A stretch of 64,000 bases of DNA from Leuconostoc pseudomesenteroides KCTC 3652 (GCF_014634745.1 NZ_BMBP01000003.1:62001-126000), one strand, 5' to 3'. Counted from the first letter of the stretch, positions 26,186 through 35,890 are shown. Notes: generated from the sequence alone by a model not told the origin. Made by a program: numbers and translations.

Positions 26186-26223
26186 AAAAAAACGAGATAC
26201 AAATTCTGTATCTCGTTTTTTTT
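26186..26223. terminator. Terminator between convergent VOC and adhP genes
   Basis: AACGAGATACA and TGTATCTCGTT (11-bp arms, 5-nt loop) with an A-run before and a T-run after, so it can act in both directions. Confidence 0.9.
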
Positions 26224-26225
26224 AA

Positions 26226-27278
26226 TTATAATGCTGTGAAGTCAAAGACTTTACGTCCAGTAATGTTACCAGCCTTCATCTCATCAATCACATCATTCAT
26301 ATCCTTGAAATCAACTGTTTCGACGATTGGTTTAACTTTACCTTCAGCCCCAAATTGGAAAGCTTCTTTCAAATCGGCACGAGTACCAACAAGTGATCCT
26401 CGAACTTCAATGCCGTCTAATACTGTTTTAGCAATATTGAGTGCCATATCACCTTGTGGCAAAGCAACGGCCACTAACTTACCCATTGGGCGCAAAACAT
26501 TAACAGCTTGTGAGAAAGCTGCATCATTAACAGCAGTTACTTGCGCGTTATGCACACCACCAGTTAGTTCATTAACCTTAGCAACCACATCTTCGGTCTT
26601 ACGGTTGACCAACACTTCAGCACCGTTAGCCTTAGCAGCAGCCAACTTGTCATCGTTACCATCAATAACGGCTACGTGTGCACCAAATACATTATGAGCA
26701 TATTGCACAGCCAAGTTACCTAAACCACCGGCACCATGAACTGACACCCATTCACCTGGCTTTGTTTCACCAACTTTAAGTGACTTATACATTGTCACAC
26801 CGGCACAAGTGATTGATGTTGCTTCAACTGGATCCAAACCTTCTGGTACTTTCACTGCATATTTTGAGTTGACAACAACCTGTTGTGACATTGCACCGTC
26901 AATCGTGTAACCTGAGTTACGAACCTTACGGCAGAACGTTTCATTACCTGAAACACAGTAGTCACAAACACCACAAGCATCATAGAACCAAGCAATTGAT
27001 ACGCGATCACCAATTTTAAGATAATCACCGGCACCTTCGCCTAACTTTGAAACACGACCAACGCCTTCATGACCAATAACACGACGGAATTGACCGTTTC
27101 GTTCACCAATTTCGTTTGGATTACCAAAGTCACCATTAGCACAGTGCAAATCAGTGTGGCAAAGACCGACGTATTCAACATCAACCAAAGCATCACCGAA
27201 GCCTAACGCGCGTGGTTGCCAATCATCAATTAAATCAACATACCCATCATTCACTTCACGGACAACTGCTGCTTTCAT
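26226..27278 (-). CDS. adhP: Zinc-dependent alcohol dehydrogenase (AdhP type)
   Basis: A 350-aa medium-chain dehydrogenase, probably reducing acetaldehyde to ethanol with NADH. Catalytic zinc ligands are C40 (GLCHTDLH), H70-E71 and C158; the structural zinc site is C102, C105, C108 and C116. The Rossmann loop GAGGLGNLAVQ is present. Regulation is suggested by three TTTACA/TGTAAA-type palindromic elements over the promoter. In a heterofermentative organism this enzyme helps reoxidise NADH. It is monocistronic. Confidence 0.93.
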   Translation of the reverse strand: MKAAVVREVNDGYVDLIDDWQPRALGFGDALVDVEYVGLCHTDLHCANGDFGNPNEIGERNGQFRRVIGHEGVGRVSKLGEGAGDYLKIGDRVSIAWFYDACGVCDYCVSGNETFCRKVRNSGYTIDGAMSQQVVVNSKYAVKVPEGLDPVEATSITCAGVTMYKSLKVGETKPGEWVSVHGAGGLGNLAVQYAHNVFGAHVAVIDGNDDKLAAAKANGAEVLVNRKTEDVVAKVNELTGGVHNAQVTAVNDAAFSQAVNVLRPMGKLVAVALPQGDMALNIAKTVLDGIEVRGSLVGTRADLKEAFQFGAEGKVKPIVETVDFKDMNDVIDEMKAGNITGRKVFDFTAL

Positions 27279-27306
27279 ATTTAACCTCTTTCATATATGT
27301 GAATTT

Positions 27307-27370
27307 ATTTACAAGTAAATTGTAACCATAAAATTCATATTTGTAAATAGTTTTTATGTAAAATTTACAT
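27307..27370 (-). promoter_or_regulatory. adhP promoter with palindromic operator-like elements
   Basis: TTTACA (27342-27347), 17 bp and TACAAT (27319-27324) on the minus strand. Palindromes ATTTACAAGTAAAT (27307-27320) and ATGTAAAATTTACAT (27356-27370) lie at the start point and upstream of the -35. Confidence 0.55.
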
Positions 27371-27447
27371 AAAATTCTTTTATAAAGTGACGTGTTTCAC
27401 TAACAAATATATAGAGACCTTTAAGGTTTCTAAAAATAAAAGTTGGA

Positions 27448-28350
27448 TTACGAGAACTTTAAAACTAACTTGCCTAAAACGTGCTGACGACTATGAAATT
27501 CTTTCAGATTAATCACATTAAATGGCGCCACTTCAGCAATATTGACTTTCACATCACCACTGGCAACCATCTGCAACAATTCCGCCAATTGCTGACCATT
27601 TGACTTCATAAAACTATGAGTGACTCTTGGGTCATCATTATCATCAACTATGGACACAAGTCGACCTTCGAATTGCAACACGCTCAAAGAATCAGTTAAG
27701 GTTTTACCACCGATGGTATCAAGCACGACGTCTACTTTATCTTTAATAACAGTCGCCAAACTTTCTTTCTTATAGTCAATAACATGTAAATGCGGATTGA
27801 ACGCCTTTAAGAATACGGCTGATTCCCCACTGGCGGTTGTGTATATTTTATCCGCACCGATTGCCTGAGCAACTTGAATCGCAGTAAATCCAACTGAGCC
27901 GGCGCCACCGTGAATCAATACGCTCTCACCAGGTCGTACATCTAAATCGCTCGTCATCATTTGATAACCCGTTTGACCACCCAAAACAACTGCTGCGGCT
28001 GTTTCATAACTCACACCATCTGGAATTTTAGCTAATTGCTTACTACTGACAGCCACAAATTCAGCGTAACTTTTGAGATGCGGTGATGCAGCAACACGAT
28101 CACCAACATGAAAATCACTTACTTCACTACCTACTGCAATAATGTCACCAGCCACAGACGAGCCATTAATCAGTGGTGTTGGTGCACTAGTTCCCATGAC
28201 ACCTGCACGAAACTTTACATCATAGGGATCAATAGCTGTTGCACGTTGCTTAACCAGTACCTGACTGGGCTTAATGTCTGGTGTTTTGGCATCTGTTACC
28301 TCTGCAAAAACATCGACGTCGCCATAATCTTTCATCTCTATTGCGTACAT
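27448..28350 (-). CDS. NADP-dependent quinone oxidoreductase-like protein
   Basis: A 300-aa zinc-free medium-chain oxidoreductase (QOR group). It has the N-terminal GroES-like fold with DPYDVKFRAGV, the nucleotide loop HGGAGSVGFTAIQVA and LDTIGGKTL typical of quinone reductases. No zinc-ligand cysteines are present. It is expected to reduce quinones or enones with NADPH. Palindromes CATACATTGTATG and GCTAATTAGC (28394-28415) lie over a weak promoter upstream. Its ribosome site is weak, and the next gene upstream is oppA, beyond a terminator. Confidence 0.83.
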   Translation of the reverse strand: MYAIEMKDYGDVDVFAEVTDAKTPDIKPSQVLVKQRATAIDPYDVKFRAGVMGTSAPTPLINGSSVAGDIIAVGSEVSDFHVGDRVAASPHLKSYAEFVAVSSKQLAKIPDGVSYETAAAVVLGGQTGYQMMTSDLDVRPGESVLIHGGAGSVGFTAIQVAQAIGADKIYTTASGESAVFLKAFNPHLHVIDYKKESLATVIKDKVDVVLDTIGGKTLTDSLSVLQFEGRLVSIVDDNDDPRVTHSFMKSNGQQLAELLQMVASGDVKVNIAEVAPFNVINLKEFHSRQHVLGKLVLKFS

Positions 28351-28393
28351 TTTTTCACACTTTCTTTTCTTCGAAATGTCTGAGTCGTTGTCA

Positions 28394-28415
28394 CATACAT
28401 TGTATGCTAATTAGC
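28394..28415. promoter_or_regulatory. Adjacent palindromes upstream of the quinone oxidoreductase gene
   Basis: CATACATTGTATG (28394-28406) and GCTAATTAGC (28406-28415) abut and overlap a TACAAT -10 candidate. They may be operator sites. Confidence 0.35.
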
Positions 28416-28468
28416 CAATAAAATGTTAATTTTGGTTCAAATTTTTATAAAACAATTAGAAAATGACA

Positions 28469-28521
28469 TAAAAAAACATCACAACATTAGGAAGTCAAAA
28501 ATCCATGCTGTGATGTTTTTT
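28469..28521. terminator. Terminator after oppA
   Basis: Twelve-bp arms ACATCACAACAT (28476-28487) and ATGCTGTGATGT (28505-28516), with a wobble pair, and A/T-runs on both sides. Confidence 0.85.
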
Positions 28522-28527
28522 ACTGTT

Positions 28528-28590
28528 TGGCTCAACTACTGCTTACGGGCTGGAAAAGTAACGTGAGCCATGGGAGGATACCAACCCGTA
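28528..28590 (-). ncRNA. Candidate H-type pseudoknot RNA in the oppA 3' region
   Basis: Two interleaved stems are visible on the minus strand. Stem 1 is a 10-bp helix, TACGGGTTGG (28590-28581) with CCAGCCCGTA (28553-28544), fully paired only on this strand thanks to one U.G pair. Stem 2 is a 7-bp helix, TGGCTCA (28570-28564) with TGAGCCA (28534-28528). Loops are 10, 10 and 9 nt. The pseudoknot ends 7 bp before a terminator. I do not match it to a known riboswitch. Confidence 0.45.
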
Positions 28591-28602
28591 TTTAATTTGT
28601 GA

Positions 28603-30453
28603 TTACTTACGTGGATTACCAGAAGTAGTCAATTTGTTTGAAGTAACACTTAATTTAGCATACAAATCATTGACAGGTGCATTTGTCCATCCCTTAACAC
28701 GACCATTGACCAATTGCACATCAATGTTAGTGTAAGTAGGAATTGTGTAGGCTTCTTTATCAACAACTAACTTTTGGAAGGCCTTGATATTCTTAATCAA
28801 ACTTGCATCAGAAGTTGAATTCTGTGTGTCAGTCAAATTCTTAGTCAAAGCTGCTGATGTGACATGACCAAAGTTATAAGCAGCATTCTTGCTCCAAAGT
28901 TGGTCAAATGTTGGTACTGTACCTTCACCCCAACCACCATCAGTGATATCCCAATCATTGTTCTTTGCTGACAAAACAATTGACTGCCAAGTAGCTGCAT
29001 CAACTAACTTGTCTTGATAAAGCTTAACTTCAATACCGGCTGCTTTCCATGCAGCGATGTAAGCTTTTGCTTCAGACTCAGCTGTTGAACGACCTGAACG
29101 AGCCAAGTAAGTCAACGTTAGACGCTTGCCATCTTTAGCATAGTAACCATCAGAATCTTTCTTATAGCCTGCCTTTTCCAACAAACTATCAGCTTTCTTG
29201 ATGTCGCCATTTGCTTTTTCTTGATAACCCTTGACATTCTTATCGTAGAACAACTTCTTAGTTTCTGACTTTGAAACTAATGTGTTAGTTGTCACACGTA
29301 GACCATTACCATACTTAGCAACAACCGCACCGACGTTTTGTGCATAACCAACTGCCTTACGTACGTCGGCATCTTGCAATGGCGTTGAACGATCTTGAAT
29401 ACTTGTTCCCTTAGAATCTGCGTGTCCTAAGTTAAAGTAAAGTTCCCAATACCCTGCATCAGCTTGACCAGTAGCAGCATATCCCTTGGCATTGTTATAT
29501 TTTGACAACACTGGCGTATTACCATTCTTCCACAATGTAGCTGGCGCTGTTGTCACAATATCAAACTTTTGCTTTGATAAGTCATTTTCAAGCTTTGACT
29601 GATCTTGGTTAACATAATAAGTGATTGTCTTCAACTTAGCTTGTTTACCCCAGTAATCAGTGTTACGCACATACTTAACTGTTGAGTCTGAAGAAACAGA
29701 CGACACTTTAAACGGTCCAAATGACAGAGGTGTTTTGGTAACTTTTTTAGATGTGTCAATCGTCTTTGAACTCACATCTTTCAAATCATGATATGGCAAA
29801 GCATAGGCTGGCACACCGTCACCCCAGTTAACAGCAGCTGGTAGACTTGTATAAGATACTGTCAACTTCTTGCCATCTTCACCATCATCAAACTTGATAC
29901 CTGAAATTGACTTTGACTTACCATTTTGGAAATCTGTCAAACCTTTAATCTTGGTATAGGCTTCAGTAAAGTTACCTGAAGCTACTGTGTTAGTGGACAA
30001 GGTTTCAAGTGAAAATTCAACGTCTTTGGCAGTGACAGCTTTACCATCCGACCACTTCAAGTTATCTCTCAATGTAATCGTGACAGTTTTGGCATCTTTG
30101 TCAACTTTCAATTTTGCTGGACCACTACTGATAATCTTCCCATTCTTATCGGTGTAGAACAACTGATTATTACCAGCTGGTTGTAGTTGTTGTTGAGCAG
30201 CCGCCCACTGTGCGAATTCCGTATACCCAGCAAATGTGATTGGTGAAGCAGCTTGTCCAGGATAGGTAACTGTTAAATTACCGCCCTTAATCGCTGCCTT
30301 TGAGTTAGTATAATCACCCTTAAATGAACCAACACTGACTGCCTTTGGTGTAGCGTCCTTATTGGACGTTGCTGACAATGCTGCCCAGCCACCTCCTACA
30401 ACAACGACTAGGCCAACAACGCCAAAGCCAATTTTTGCACCTGTGCTTACCAT
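28603..30453 (-). CDS. oppA: Oligopeptide ABC transporter substrate-binding protein
   Basis: A 616-aa peptide-binding protein of SBP family 5. LRDNLKWSDGKAVTAKDVEFSLET and DVRKAVGYAQN are family signatures. The N-terminus (MVSTGAKIGFGVVGLVVVVGGGW) is a membrane segment but has no lipobox cysteine, so it is probably held by an uncleaved anchor or released. It has a strong promoter of its own 67 bp upstream of the start and follows oppC by 124 bp, which would allow extra binding protein relative to the permease. Confidence 0.9.
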   Translation of the reverse strand: MVSTGAKIGFGVVGLVVVVGGGWAALSATSNKDATPKAVSVGSFKGDYTNSKAAIKGGNLTVTYPGQAASPITFAGYTEFAQWAAAQQQLQPAGNNQLFYTDKNGKIISSGPAKLKVDKDAKTVTITLRDNLKWSDGKAVTAKDVEFSLETLSTNTVASGNFTEAYTKIKGLTDFQNGKSKSISGIKFDDGEDGKKLTVSYTSLPAAVNWGDGVPAYALPYHDLKDVSSKTIDTSKKVTKTPLSFGPFKVSSVSSDSTVKYVRNTDYWGKQAKLKTITYYVNQDQSKLENDLSKQKFDIVTTAPATLWKNGNTPVLSKYNNAKGYAATGQADAGYWELYFNLGHADSKGTSIQDRSTPLQDADVRKAVGYAQNVGAVVAKYGNGLRVTTNTLVSKSETKKLFYDKNVKGYQEKANGDIKKADSLLEKAGYKKDSDGYYAKDGKRLTLTYLARSGRSTAESEAKAYIAAWKAAGIEVKLYQDKLVDAATWQSIVLSAKNNDWDITDGGWGEGTVPTFDQLWSKNAAYNFGHVTSAALTKNLTDTQNSTSDASLIKNIKAFQKLVVDKEAYTIPTYTNIDVQLVNGRVKGWTNAPVNDLYAKLSVTSNKLTTSGNPRK

Positions 30454-30519
30454 ATATATTCTCCCTTTTTGTGTTTCTTCATTGGAATGTTCTTTTTTAA
30501 AACACTCATCATGTTAAGC

Positions 30520-30548
30520 AATATATCACTTATTTATTTTGCTGTCAA
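30520..30548 (-). promoter_or_regulatory. Strong internal promoter of oppA
   Basis: TTGACA (30543-30548), a 17-bp spacer and extended -10 TGATATATT (hexamer 30520-30525) on the minus strand, between oppC and oppA. Confidence 0.75.
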
Positions 30549-30577
30549 CATCATTTTCTCATTTTTATATTATTATT

Positions 30578-31474
30578 TTAAGAAACTGATTGTCGCTGGT
30601 CACTCGCACGTCGTGCAACTTGACCCAAAATCACAACACCAACTGTCAAAATAATCAACACAATAGTTTCTGGCAACCATAACCACCATTGCGTATAGAT
30701 AGTTGAGGCTGAGTTCTGGCTTAACACAGTCAACATCATTCCGATTGAGTTAGTGCCTTGTTTTAAACCAAAGCCAAGGAATGTCAAACTTGTCTCAATA
30801 CCAATTGAAGTAGCCAATGTTAGTGCAAAATCCGATATAATCGTTGGTGAAATATTTGGAAAAATACCTGTAAAGAGTATTTTGTACCAAGGGGTTCCCG
30901 AAATTTTGGCCGCATCAACATAATCACGATTAACTTCAGATAACGTCAATGTTCGAACCAAACGCACGCTCGCTGGCCAACTGGTTAGTCCCAAAATCAA
31001 TATTAAATTCCAAATCGACAAGCCCTTAGCTGTTGAAAAAATAATTGCTAAAATCATGATAAGTGGCATAATCAACCAGAAATCAATAATACGCATTGAT
31101 AACCAATCTATCCAGCCACCAAAATAGCCGATAATCATACCAGCAACAACTGAAATAACTGTAATAATGATTGCAACGCCAAAACCAATAATAATTGAGT
31201 TTTTAGCTGAGGCAATCAACGTTAAAATAAAGTCAGCACCAGAATCTGTTGTGCCTAAGATATGACCACCACTCATGGGTGGTAGATTAGCATTCAAAAT
31301 ATCACTCATAGTCCCAATGTTACTTGGCACAAAGAATTGACCAATGACTATAAATAAGAATAGTGCAATTAACAAGACAACTGTCACTAATGCTAAGTTA
31401 TCTTTTTCGAGTTCACGCCAGAAATTTTTAATAAAGCGTGCACCAAACCGTTGTTTTTTCATTTTAGTTTCCAT
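30578..31474 (-). CDS. oppC: Oligopeptide ABC transporter permease OppC
   Basis: A 298-aa inner-membrane permease with about six membrane segments. The DYVDAAKISGTPWYKILFTGIFPN stretch is the EAA loop that contacts the ATPases, and the protein begins with a charged segment typical of OppC. The ATG at 31474 has AAGGAG. It is the fourth gene of oppD-F-B-C-A, transcribed leftwards. Confidence 0.9.
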   Translation of the reverse strand: METKMKKQRFGARFIKNFWRELEKDNLALVTVVLLIALFLFIVIGQFFVPSNIGTMSDILNANLPPMSGGHILGTTDSGADFILTLIASAKNSIIIGFGVAIIITVISVVAGMIIGYFGGWIDWLSMRIIDFWLIMPLIMILAIIFSTAKGLSIWNLILILGLTSWPASVRLVRTLTLSEVNRDYVDAAKISGTPWYKILFTGIFPNISPTIISDFALTLATSIGIETSLTFLGFGLKQGTNSIGMMLTVLSQNSASTIYTQWWLWLPETIVLIILTVGVVILGQVARRASDQRQSVS

Positions 31475-31484
31475 GGTTCACTCC

Positions 31485-32450
31485 TTATTTCACTCGAATA
31501 CGTGGATCAACCCAAGCTGAAATAACATCAGATAGTAAGCCACCCAACAATGCTAAGAATCCTTGCAATAACATAACTGCTGTGATGACTGTATAATCAC
31601 GACTAGTCAGAGCTTGGACGAATAATGCACCAATACCGGGATAACCAAAGATTGTTTCAGCAAACATTGCACCACCCAGCACACCAGTAATTGAGTAACC
31701 AATTCCCGATGCAATCGGCAGAAAGGCATTTCGTAAGATGTGTTTTCTAAAGACATCCTTAATTGTGACACCTTTAGCACGTGCAGTTCTAACATAATCT
31801 TGTGCTTGTTGATCTAATAAGTTTGATCTCAAATATTGAAAAATACTGTTCGTACTGAACAAGGCAATCGTGAACGCAGGTAAAAACGCATAACGCAAAT
31901 TACTGAAAAAACTCGTCGTAAAACTCTGAGAGTCATCTATTCCCGTACCTGAAGCTGGAAAAATTGGAATCAAGTAAACAAACAAAATCATCATCAAAAA
32001 ATAAAAAACAAAGGATGGTACTGCTGAGGTGATTGTATTCCACACCATCAAAATGCGGTCAATTGTTTTGTTTTCGTGTCGTGCTGATAATAAAGCTTCA
32101 GAGATTGCAAAAACATAAGTTAATATCGCTGCAATAATTCCCATTGAAATGGTTGGCCAAAGACGCGAAGCAATAATTCGCGTCACAGTCCAGCCTTTGT
32201 TAACGGCGTATGATGTGCCTAAATCACCGTGAAAAACACGATCAATCCAGTGAATATATTGTTGATATAGTGGTTGGTCCAAGCCAGCCGCATGTCGCAT
32301 GCGCGCAATGGTAGCTGGATCGGAGTTAGGATTTAAATTTCCATAGAATGGATCACCAGGCATTAACTGTGCCAACATAAAAATCAGTATTGAAACCAAA
32401 AATAACTGAGGAATCATAATCAAAACACGCCGTAAAATCGTTCGCCACAT
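31485..32450 (-). CDS. oppB: Oligopeptide ABC transporter permease OppB
   Basis: A 321-aa permease. It starts MWRTILRRVLIMIPQLFLVS, has MPGDPFYGN after the first segment and the EAA loop DYVRTARAKGVTIKDVFRKHILRNA, and ends WVDPRIRVK, as OppB proteins do. Unlike its counterpart at 43.7-44.6 kb it is intact. It begins 2 bp after the oppF stop. Confidence 0.9.
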   Translation of the reverse strand: MWRTILRRVLIMIPQLFLVSILIFMLAQLMPGDPFYGNLNPNSDPATIARMRHAAGLDQPLYQQYIHWIDRVFHGDLGTSYAVNKGWTVTRIIASRLWPTISMGIIAAILTYVFAISEALLSARHENKTIDRILMVWNTITSAVPSFVFYFLMMILFVYLIPIFPASGTGIDDSQSFTTSFFSNLRYAFLPAFTIALFSTNSIFQYLRSNLLDQQAQDYVRTARAKGVTIKDVFRKHILRNAFLPIASGIGYSITGVLGGAMFAETIFGYPGIGALFVQALTSRDYTVITAVMLLQGFLALLGGLLSDVISAWVDPRIRVK

Positions 32451-32452
32451 AA

Positions 32453-33442
32453 TTAAGCCTCTCCTTTCTTAAGTGCCGCAGAATGGGTTGGCGTAATTTG
32501 CTTTAAATCGTACGCACGTGCCCGTAAGCCATCCTGCTCATAATATGCAGCTTGATTTTCAGCAAATTCAGCTTCAACCCGCTTGCGATAAGCGCGGTTA
32601 GCATCACGTTTGCTAACATCTAGACTTGGAATTGCGGATAGTAATCGCTTAGTATAAATATGACGCGGATCATCGAAAATATCTGCCGTCGTACCTAACT
32701 CGACAAAACGCCCATTATGCATAATCGCAATGTTATCCGTCATGTACTTCACAACACCTAAATCATGGGAAATAAATAAGAAACTAATGCCGAAGTCACG
32801 TTGTATTTTTTTCATGAAATTCAAAACTTGCGCTTGAACTGATAAATCTAACGCTGAAACTGGCTCATCTGCCACAATTAATCGTGGATTGGTTGCTAAG
32901 GCGCGGGCCACACCAATACGTTGCCGCTGACCACCCGAAAACTGGAACGGATATTGCGTCACAGTTCGTGCTGGCAAACCCACAATTTCTAATAATTCTA
33001 ATACACGTTTATCAATATCATCTTGATCAAATGAACGTTTATCTCCGGCTCCCGCACCAATTGCGTTAGGTACACCAAAGCTCTTCAAAGGTTCAGCGAT
33101 GATTTCTCCGATGGAACGACGTGGGTTTAGACTAGATTGACTATCTTGAAACACCATTTGGACATCTTTGTTATAATTTAATTTCTTTTTCTGCTTGATT
33201 GTTGTAGCTTCCTCGCCATCAAACAAAATTGTCCCGCTAGTGGGATCTTCTAATCCCACCAATGATTTGCCAATCGTCGTTTTGCCTGAGCCTGACTCAC
33301 CTACTAACCCGTATGTTTGTCCTGCTTTAATGGAAAATGACACATCATCAACAGCCTTAATGTTATCCGTTACACGATTAAAGAAACCAGAACGTACCGG
33401 ATAATAGACTTTCAAATTTTCAATTCTAATTAAGTCGCTCAT
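32453..33442 (-). CDS. oppF: Oligopeptide ABC transporter ATP-binding protein OppF
   Basis: A 329-aa ATPase with Walker A GESGSGKTT, signature FSGGQRQRIG and Walker B LIVADEPVSALD. The N-terminal LIRIENLKVYYPVRSGFFNR is characteristic of the F subunit. The ATG overlaps the oppD stop (ATGA), indicating coupled translation. It works with OppD in peptide import. Confidence 0.92.
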   Translation of the reverse strand: MSDLIRIENLKVYYPVRSGFFNRVTDNIKAVDDVSFSIKAGQTYGLVGESGSGKTTIGKSLVGLEDPTSGTILFDGEEATTIKQKKKLNYNKDVQMVFQDSQSSLNPRRSIGEIIAEPLKSFGVPNAIGAGAGDKRSFDQDDIDKRVLELLEIVGLPARTVTQYPFQFSGGQRQRIGVARALATNPRLIVADEPVSALDLSVQAQVLNFMKKIQRDFGISFLFISHDLGVVKYMTDNIAIMHNGRFVELGTTADIFDDPRHIYTKRLLSAIPSLDVSKRDANRAYRKRVEAEFAENQAAYYEQDGLRARAYDLKQITPTHSAALKKGEA

Positions 33443-34452
33443 ACCTGATTTTCTCCCTCAGTAACGTCATTAAATTCAAAATTTTGCCACGCTGTACCAC
33501 GAACATAGTGATGATCCCCAACTTGTTGTAGCTCATCTTTTACGTTGGCATTTACTACTGATTCATCTAACCAAGGCACACGCTGCAAAAACAAATCTTT
33601 ATTGTGATCCATATCTTTTAGAGCTGGCACTGTACCTGGAATAGCATATAGCGTTTCACCTGGTTTAACATCTGAAGGATCAGCTCGCAATAACGAACGT
33701 GTGTACGGATGTTTCGGATGATTAAATAATTCCTCAACACCAGCTTTTTCAACAATCTGACCCGCATACATAACCGCAACAGTATCAGCCATTTCAGCCA
33801 CAACACCTAAATCATGGGTAATGAGTAAAATACCGGCATTCTTTTTTTGTTGGATTTCCTTAATCAAATCCAAAATTTGTGCTTGAATCGTAACGTCCAA
33901 AGCGGTTGTCGGTTCATCAGCAATGATCAAATCTGGCTCGTTAGCCAATGCAATTGCAATCATCACACGCTGACGCATACCACCAGAAAGCGCATGCGGA
34001 TATTGCTGTGCGACACGTTTAGCGTCGACAATACCAACGTCATCAAGTAATCCTAACACGCGATTTGACACTTGTTGCGTGTGTTTATCATGAACAGTCA
34101 TGGCTTCCGCAATTTGATCGCCGATTTTCATAAGAGGATTTAAACTTGATAGTGGATCTTGAAAAATCATGCCGACCGAAACACCACGATACTGATCGAA
34201 TTGTCGTTCGGTTAAACCGATTAATTCATTGCCATTAAGTTTAATGGACCCAGTGACTTTTGTCTGGTCAGGGTTATGAAGTCCCATGACACTCATTGCA
34301 AACGTTGATTTGCCTGAACCGGATTCACCCACAAGGGCAAGAACTTCACCATGATTGATTGATAAATTAACTTTATGCAATGCTTTTTGATATTCACCGG
34401 CAATCTTAAATTCTACCGAAACATCTTGAGCATCTAACAATTTTTCTGCCAT
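33439..34452 (-). CDS. oppD: Oligopeptide ABC transporter ATP-binding protein OppD
   Basis: A 337-aa ATPase with Walker A GESGSGKST, signature LSGGMRQRVM and Walker B LIIADEPTTALD, plus the C-terminal oligopeptide-transport extension. It is the first gene of the operon. Its candidate promoter (extended -10 TGATATAAT, 34484-34489) lies about 30 bp upstream. The ATG at 34452 has AAGGAAGAG before it. Confidence 0.92.
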   Translation of the reverse strand: MAEKLLDAQDVSVEFKIAGEYQKALHKVNLSINHGEVLALVGESGSGKSTFAMSVMGLHNPDQTKVTGSIKLNGNELIGLTERQFDQYRGVSVGMIFQDPLSSLNPLMKIGDQIAEAMTVHDKHTQQVSNRVLGLLDDVGIVDAKRVAQQYPHALSGGMRQRVMIAIALANEPDLIIADEPTTALDVTIQAQILDLIKEIQQKKNAGILLITHDLGVVAEMADTVAVMYAGQIVEKAGVEELFNHPKHPYTRSLLRADPSDVKPGETLYAIPGTVPALKDMDHNKDLFLQRVPWLDESVVNANVKDELQQVGDHHYVRGTAWQNFEFNDVTEGENQV

Positions 34453-34483
34453 GTTACTCTTCCTTAATTTTAACCTGGGTAAT

Positions 34484-34491
34484 ATTATATC
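34484..34491 (-). promoter_or_regulatory. Candidate oppD promoter (-10)
   Basis: Extended -10 TGATATAAT on the minus strand, with a TGTACA -35 at 18-bp spacing. A second TATAAT-like element lies further upstream. Confidence 0.45.
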
Positions 34492-34612
34492 ATGTATATC
34501 TAATCTTTGTACATGGTTTAGAAATCAAATTAACATATTTCTCATATAAACGACATTATAATATAGAAAAATAGCTATTTCATAAATGGTAAAGAAATTA
34601 CTAAAAATGTGA

Positions 34613-34647
34613 CAAAAAAAACACAGGCTCCTAGTAGAGCGCTGTGC
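34613..34647 (-). terminator. Terminator of pgk
   Basis: CACAG/CTGTG and GCTC/GAGC stems with one bulged base, followed on the minus strand by eight T. Confidence 0.85.
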
Positions 34648-34672
34648 CTTTAATCAGGTTTAACTGATAAAT

Positions 34673-35890
34673 TTATTTTTCAGAAATTGAAGCAATACCT
34701 GGTAATTCCTTACCTTCAAGGTATTCAAGTGATGCACCACCACCTGTTGAAATATGTGTCAATTTGTCAGCAACACCCAATTGTTGTACTGCGGCAGTTG
34801 AGTCACCACCACCAACAATTGTTGTACCACCATTTTCAGTCACCTTAACCAATTCTTCACCAATTGCCAATGTACCCTTGGCGAAGTTAGGCATTTCGAA
34901 CACACCCATTGGGCCGTTCCAAACAACTGTCTTAGCGTCTGACAAAGTATCTTGCAACAGCTTAACTGACTTAGGACCAATATCCAGTCCCATGTAGCCA
35001 TCAGGAATACCAGCTGTGGCATCAACAACTTCTGTCTTGGCATCATTTGAAAATGCGTCAGCAGCAATTGAATCAACCGGCAAAACCAACTTGTCACCAG
35101 CTTCAGCCATTAATTCCTTAGCCAATTCAACCTTGTCGGCTTCAAATAATGAGTTACCGATTTTTTCACCCTTAGCAGCGTCAAAAGTATAAGCCATACC
35201 ACCACCAACAATAACCTTGTCGGCTTTAGACAATAGTGACTTCACAATCTCAATCTTATCAGAAACTTTTGCACCACCAATAATAGCAACAAATGGACGA
35301 ACTGGGTTAGCCACAGCGTCACCCAAGAACTTAATTTCCTTTTCCATCAAGAAACCAGCGGCTGCTTGTGAAACATTTGAAGCGATACCGACGTTTGAAG
35401 CGTGGGCACGATGTGCTGTTCCAAAGGCGTCGTTGATGAACAAATCATCACCCAATGATGCCCAATACTTGCCCAACTCTGGGTTGTTCTTTGATTCGTT
35501 TTTGACTTCAACGCCGTCAACAACATCCTCAAAACGTGTGTTTTCAACCATCAAAACTTCGCCATCTTGCAAAGCATTAATTGCTGATTCTAATTCTGCA
35601 CCACGTGTAAATGGTACGAACTTAACGTCCTTGCCTAATAATTCGCCCAATCGCGCAGCAACTGGTGCCAATGACAATTCTTTTTTATCATCTTCAGACT
35701 TAATACGTCCCAAGTGTGAAAACAAAATTGCACGACCGTTGTTTTCCAACACGTACTTGATTGTTGGCAATGCTGCCACAATACGGTTATCGTTTCCGAT
35801 AACGCCTGCTTTGATAGGCACGTTGAAATCAACGCGCATCAATACTTTCTTACCTGAAAGTTCCAAATCTGAAACAGTCAATTTAGCCAT
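34673..35890 (-). CDS. pgk: Phosphoglycerate kinase
   Basis: A 405-aa glycolytic enzyme making ATP from 1,3-bisphosphoglycerate. The substrate motif [12 protein letters not shown] near the N-terminus, [12 protein letters not shown], and the ATP-site [13 protein letters not shown] are all present, and length is normal. The ATG at 35890 follows GGAGG; the frame is open to 35935 but that lead is not conserved. It is monocistronic with its own promoter and terminator. Confidence 0.97.
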   Translation of the reverse strand: MAKLTVSDLELSGKKVLMRVDFNVPIKAGVIGNDNRIVAALPTIKYVLENNGRAILFSHLGRIKSEDDKKELSLAPVAARLGELLGKDVKFVPFTRGAELESAINALQDGEVLMVENTRFEDVVDGVEVKNESKNNPELGKYWASLGDDLFINDAFGTAHRAHASNVGIASNVSQAAAGFLMEKEIKFLGDAVANPVRPFVAIIGGAKVSDKIEIVKSLLSKADKVIVGGGMAYTFDAAKGEKIGNSLFEADKVELAKELMAEAGDKLVLPVDSIAADAFSNDAKTEVVDATAGIPDGYMGLDIGPKSVKLLQDTLSDAKTVVWNGPMGVFEMPNFAKGTLAIGEELVKVTENGGTTIVGGGDSTAAVQQLGVADKLTHISTGGGASLEYLEGKELPGIASISEK

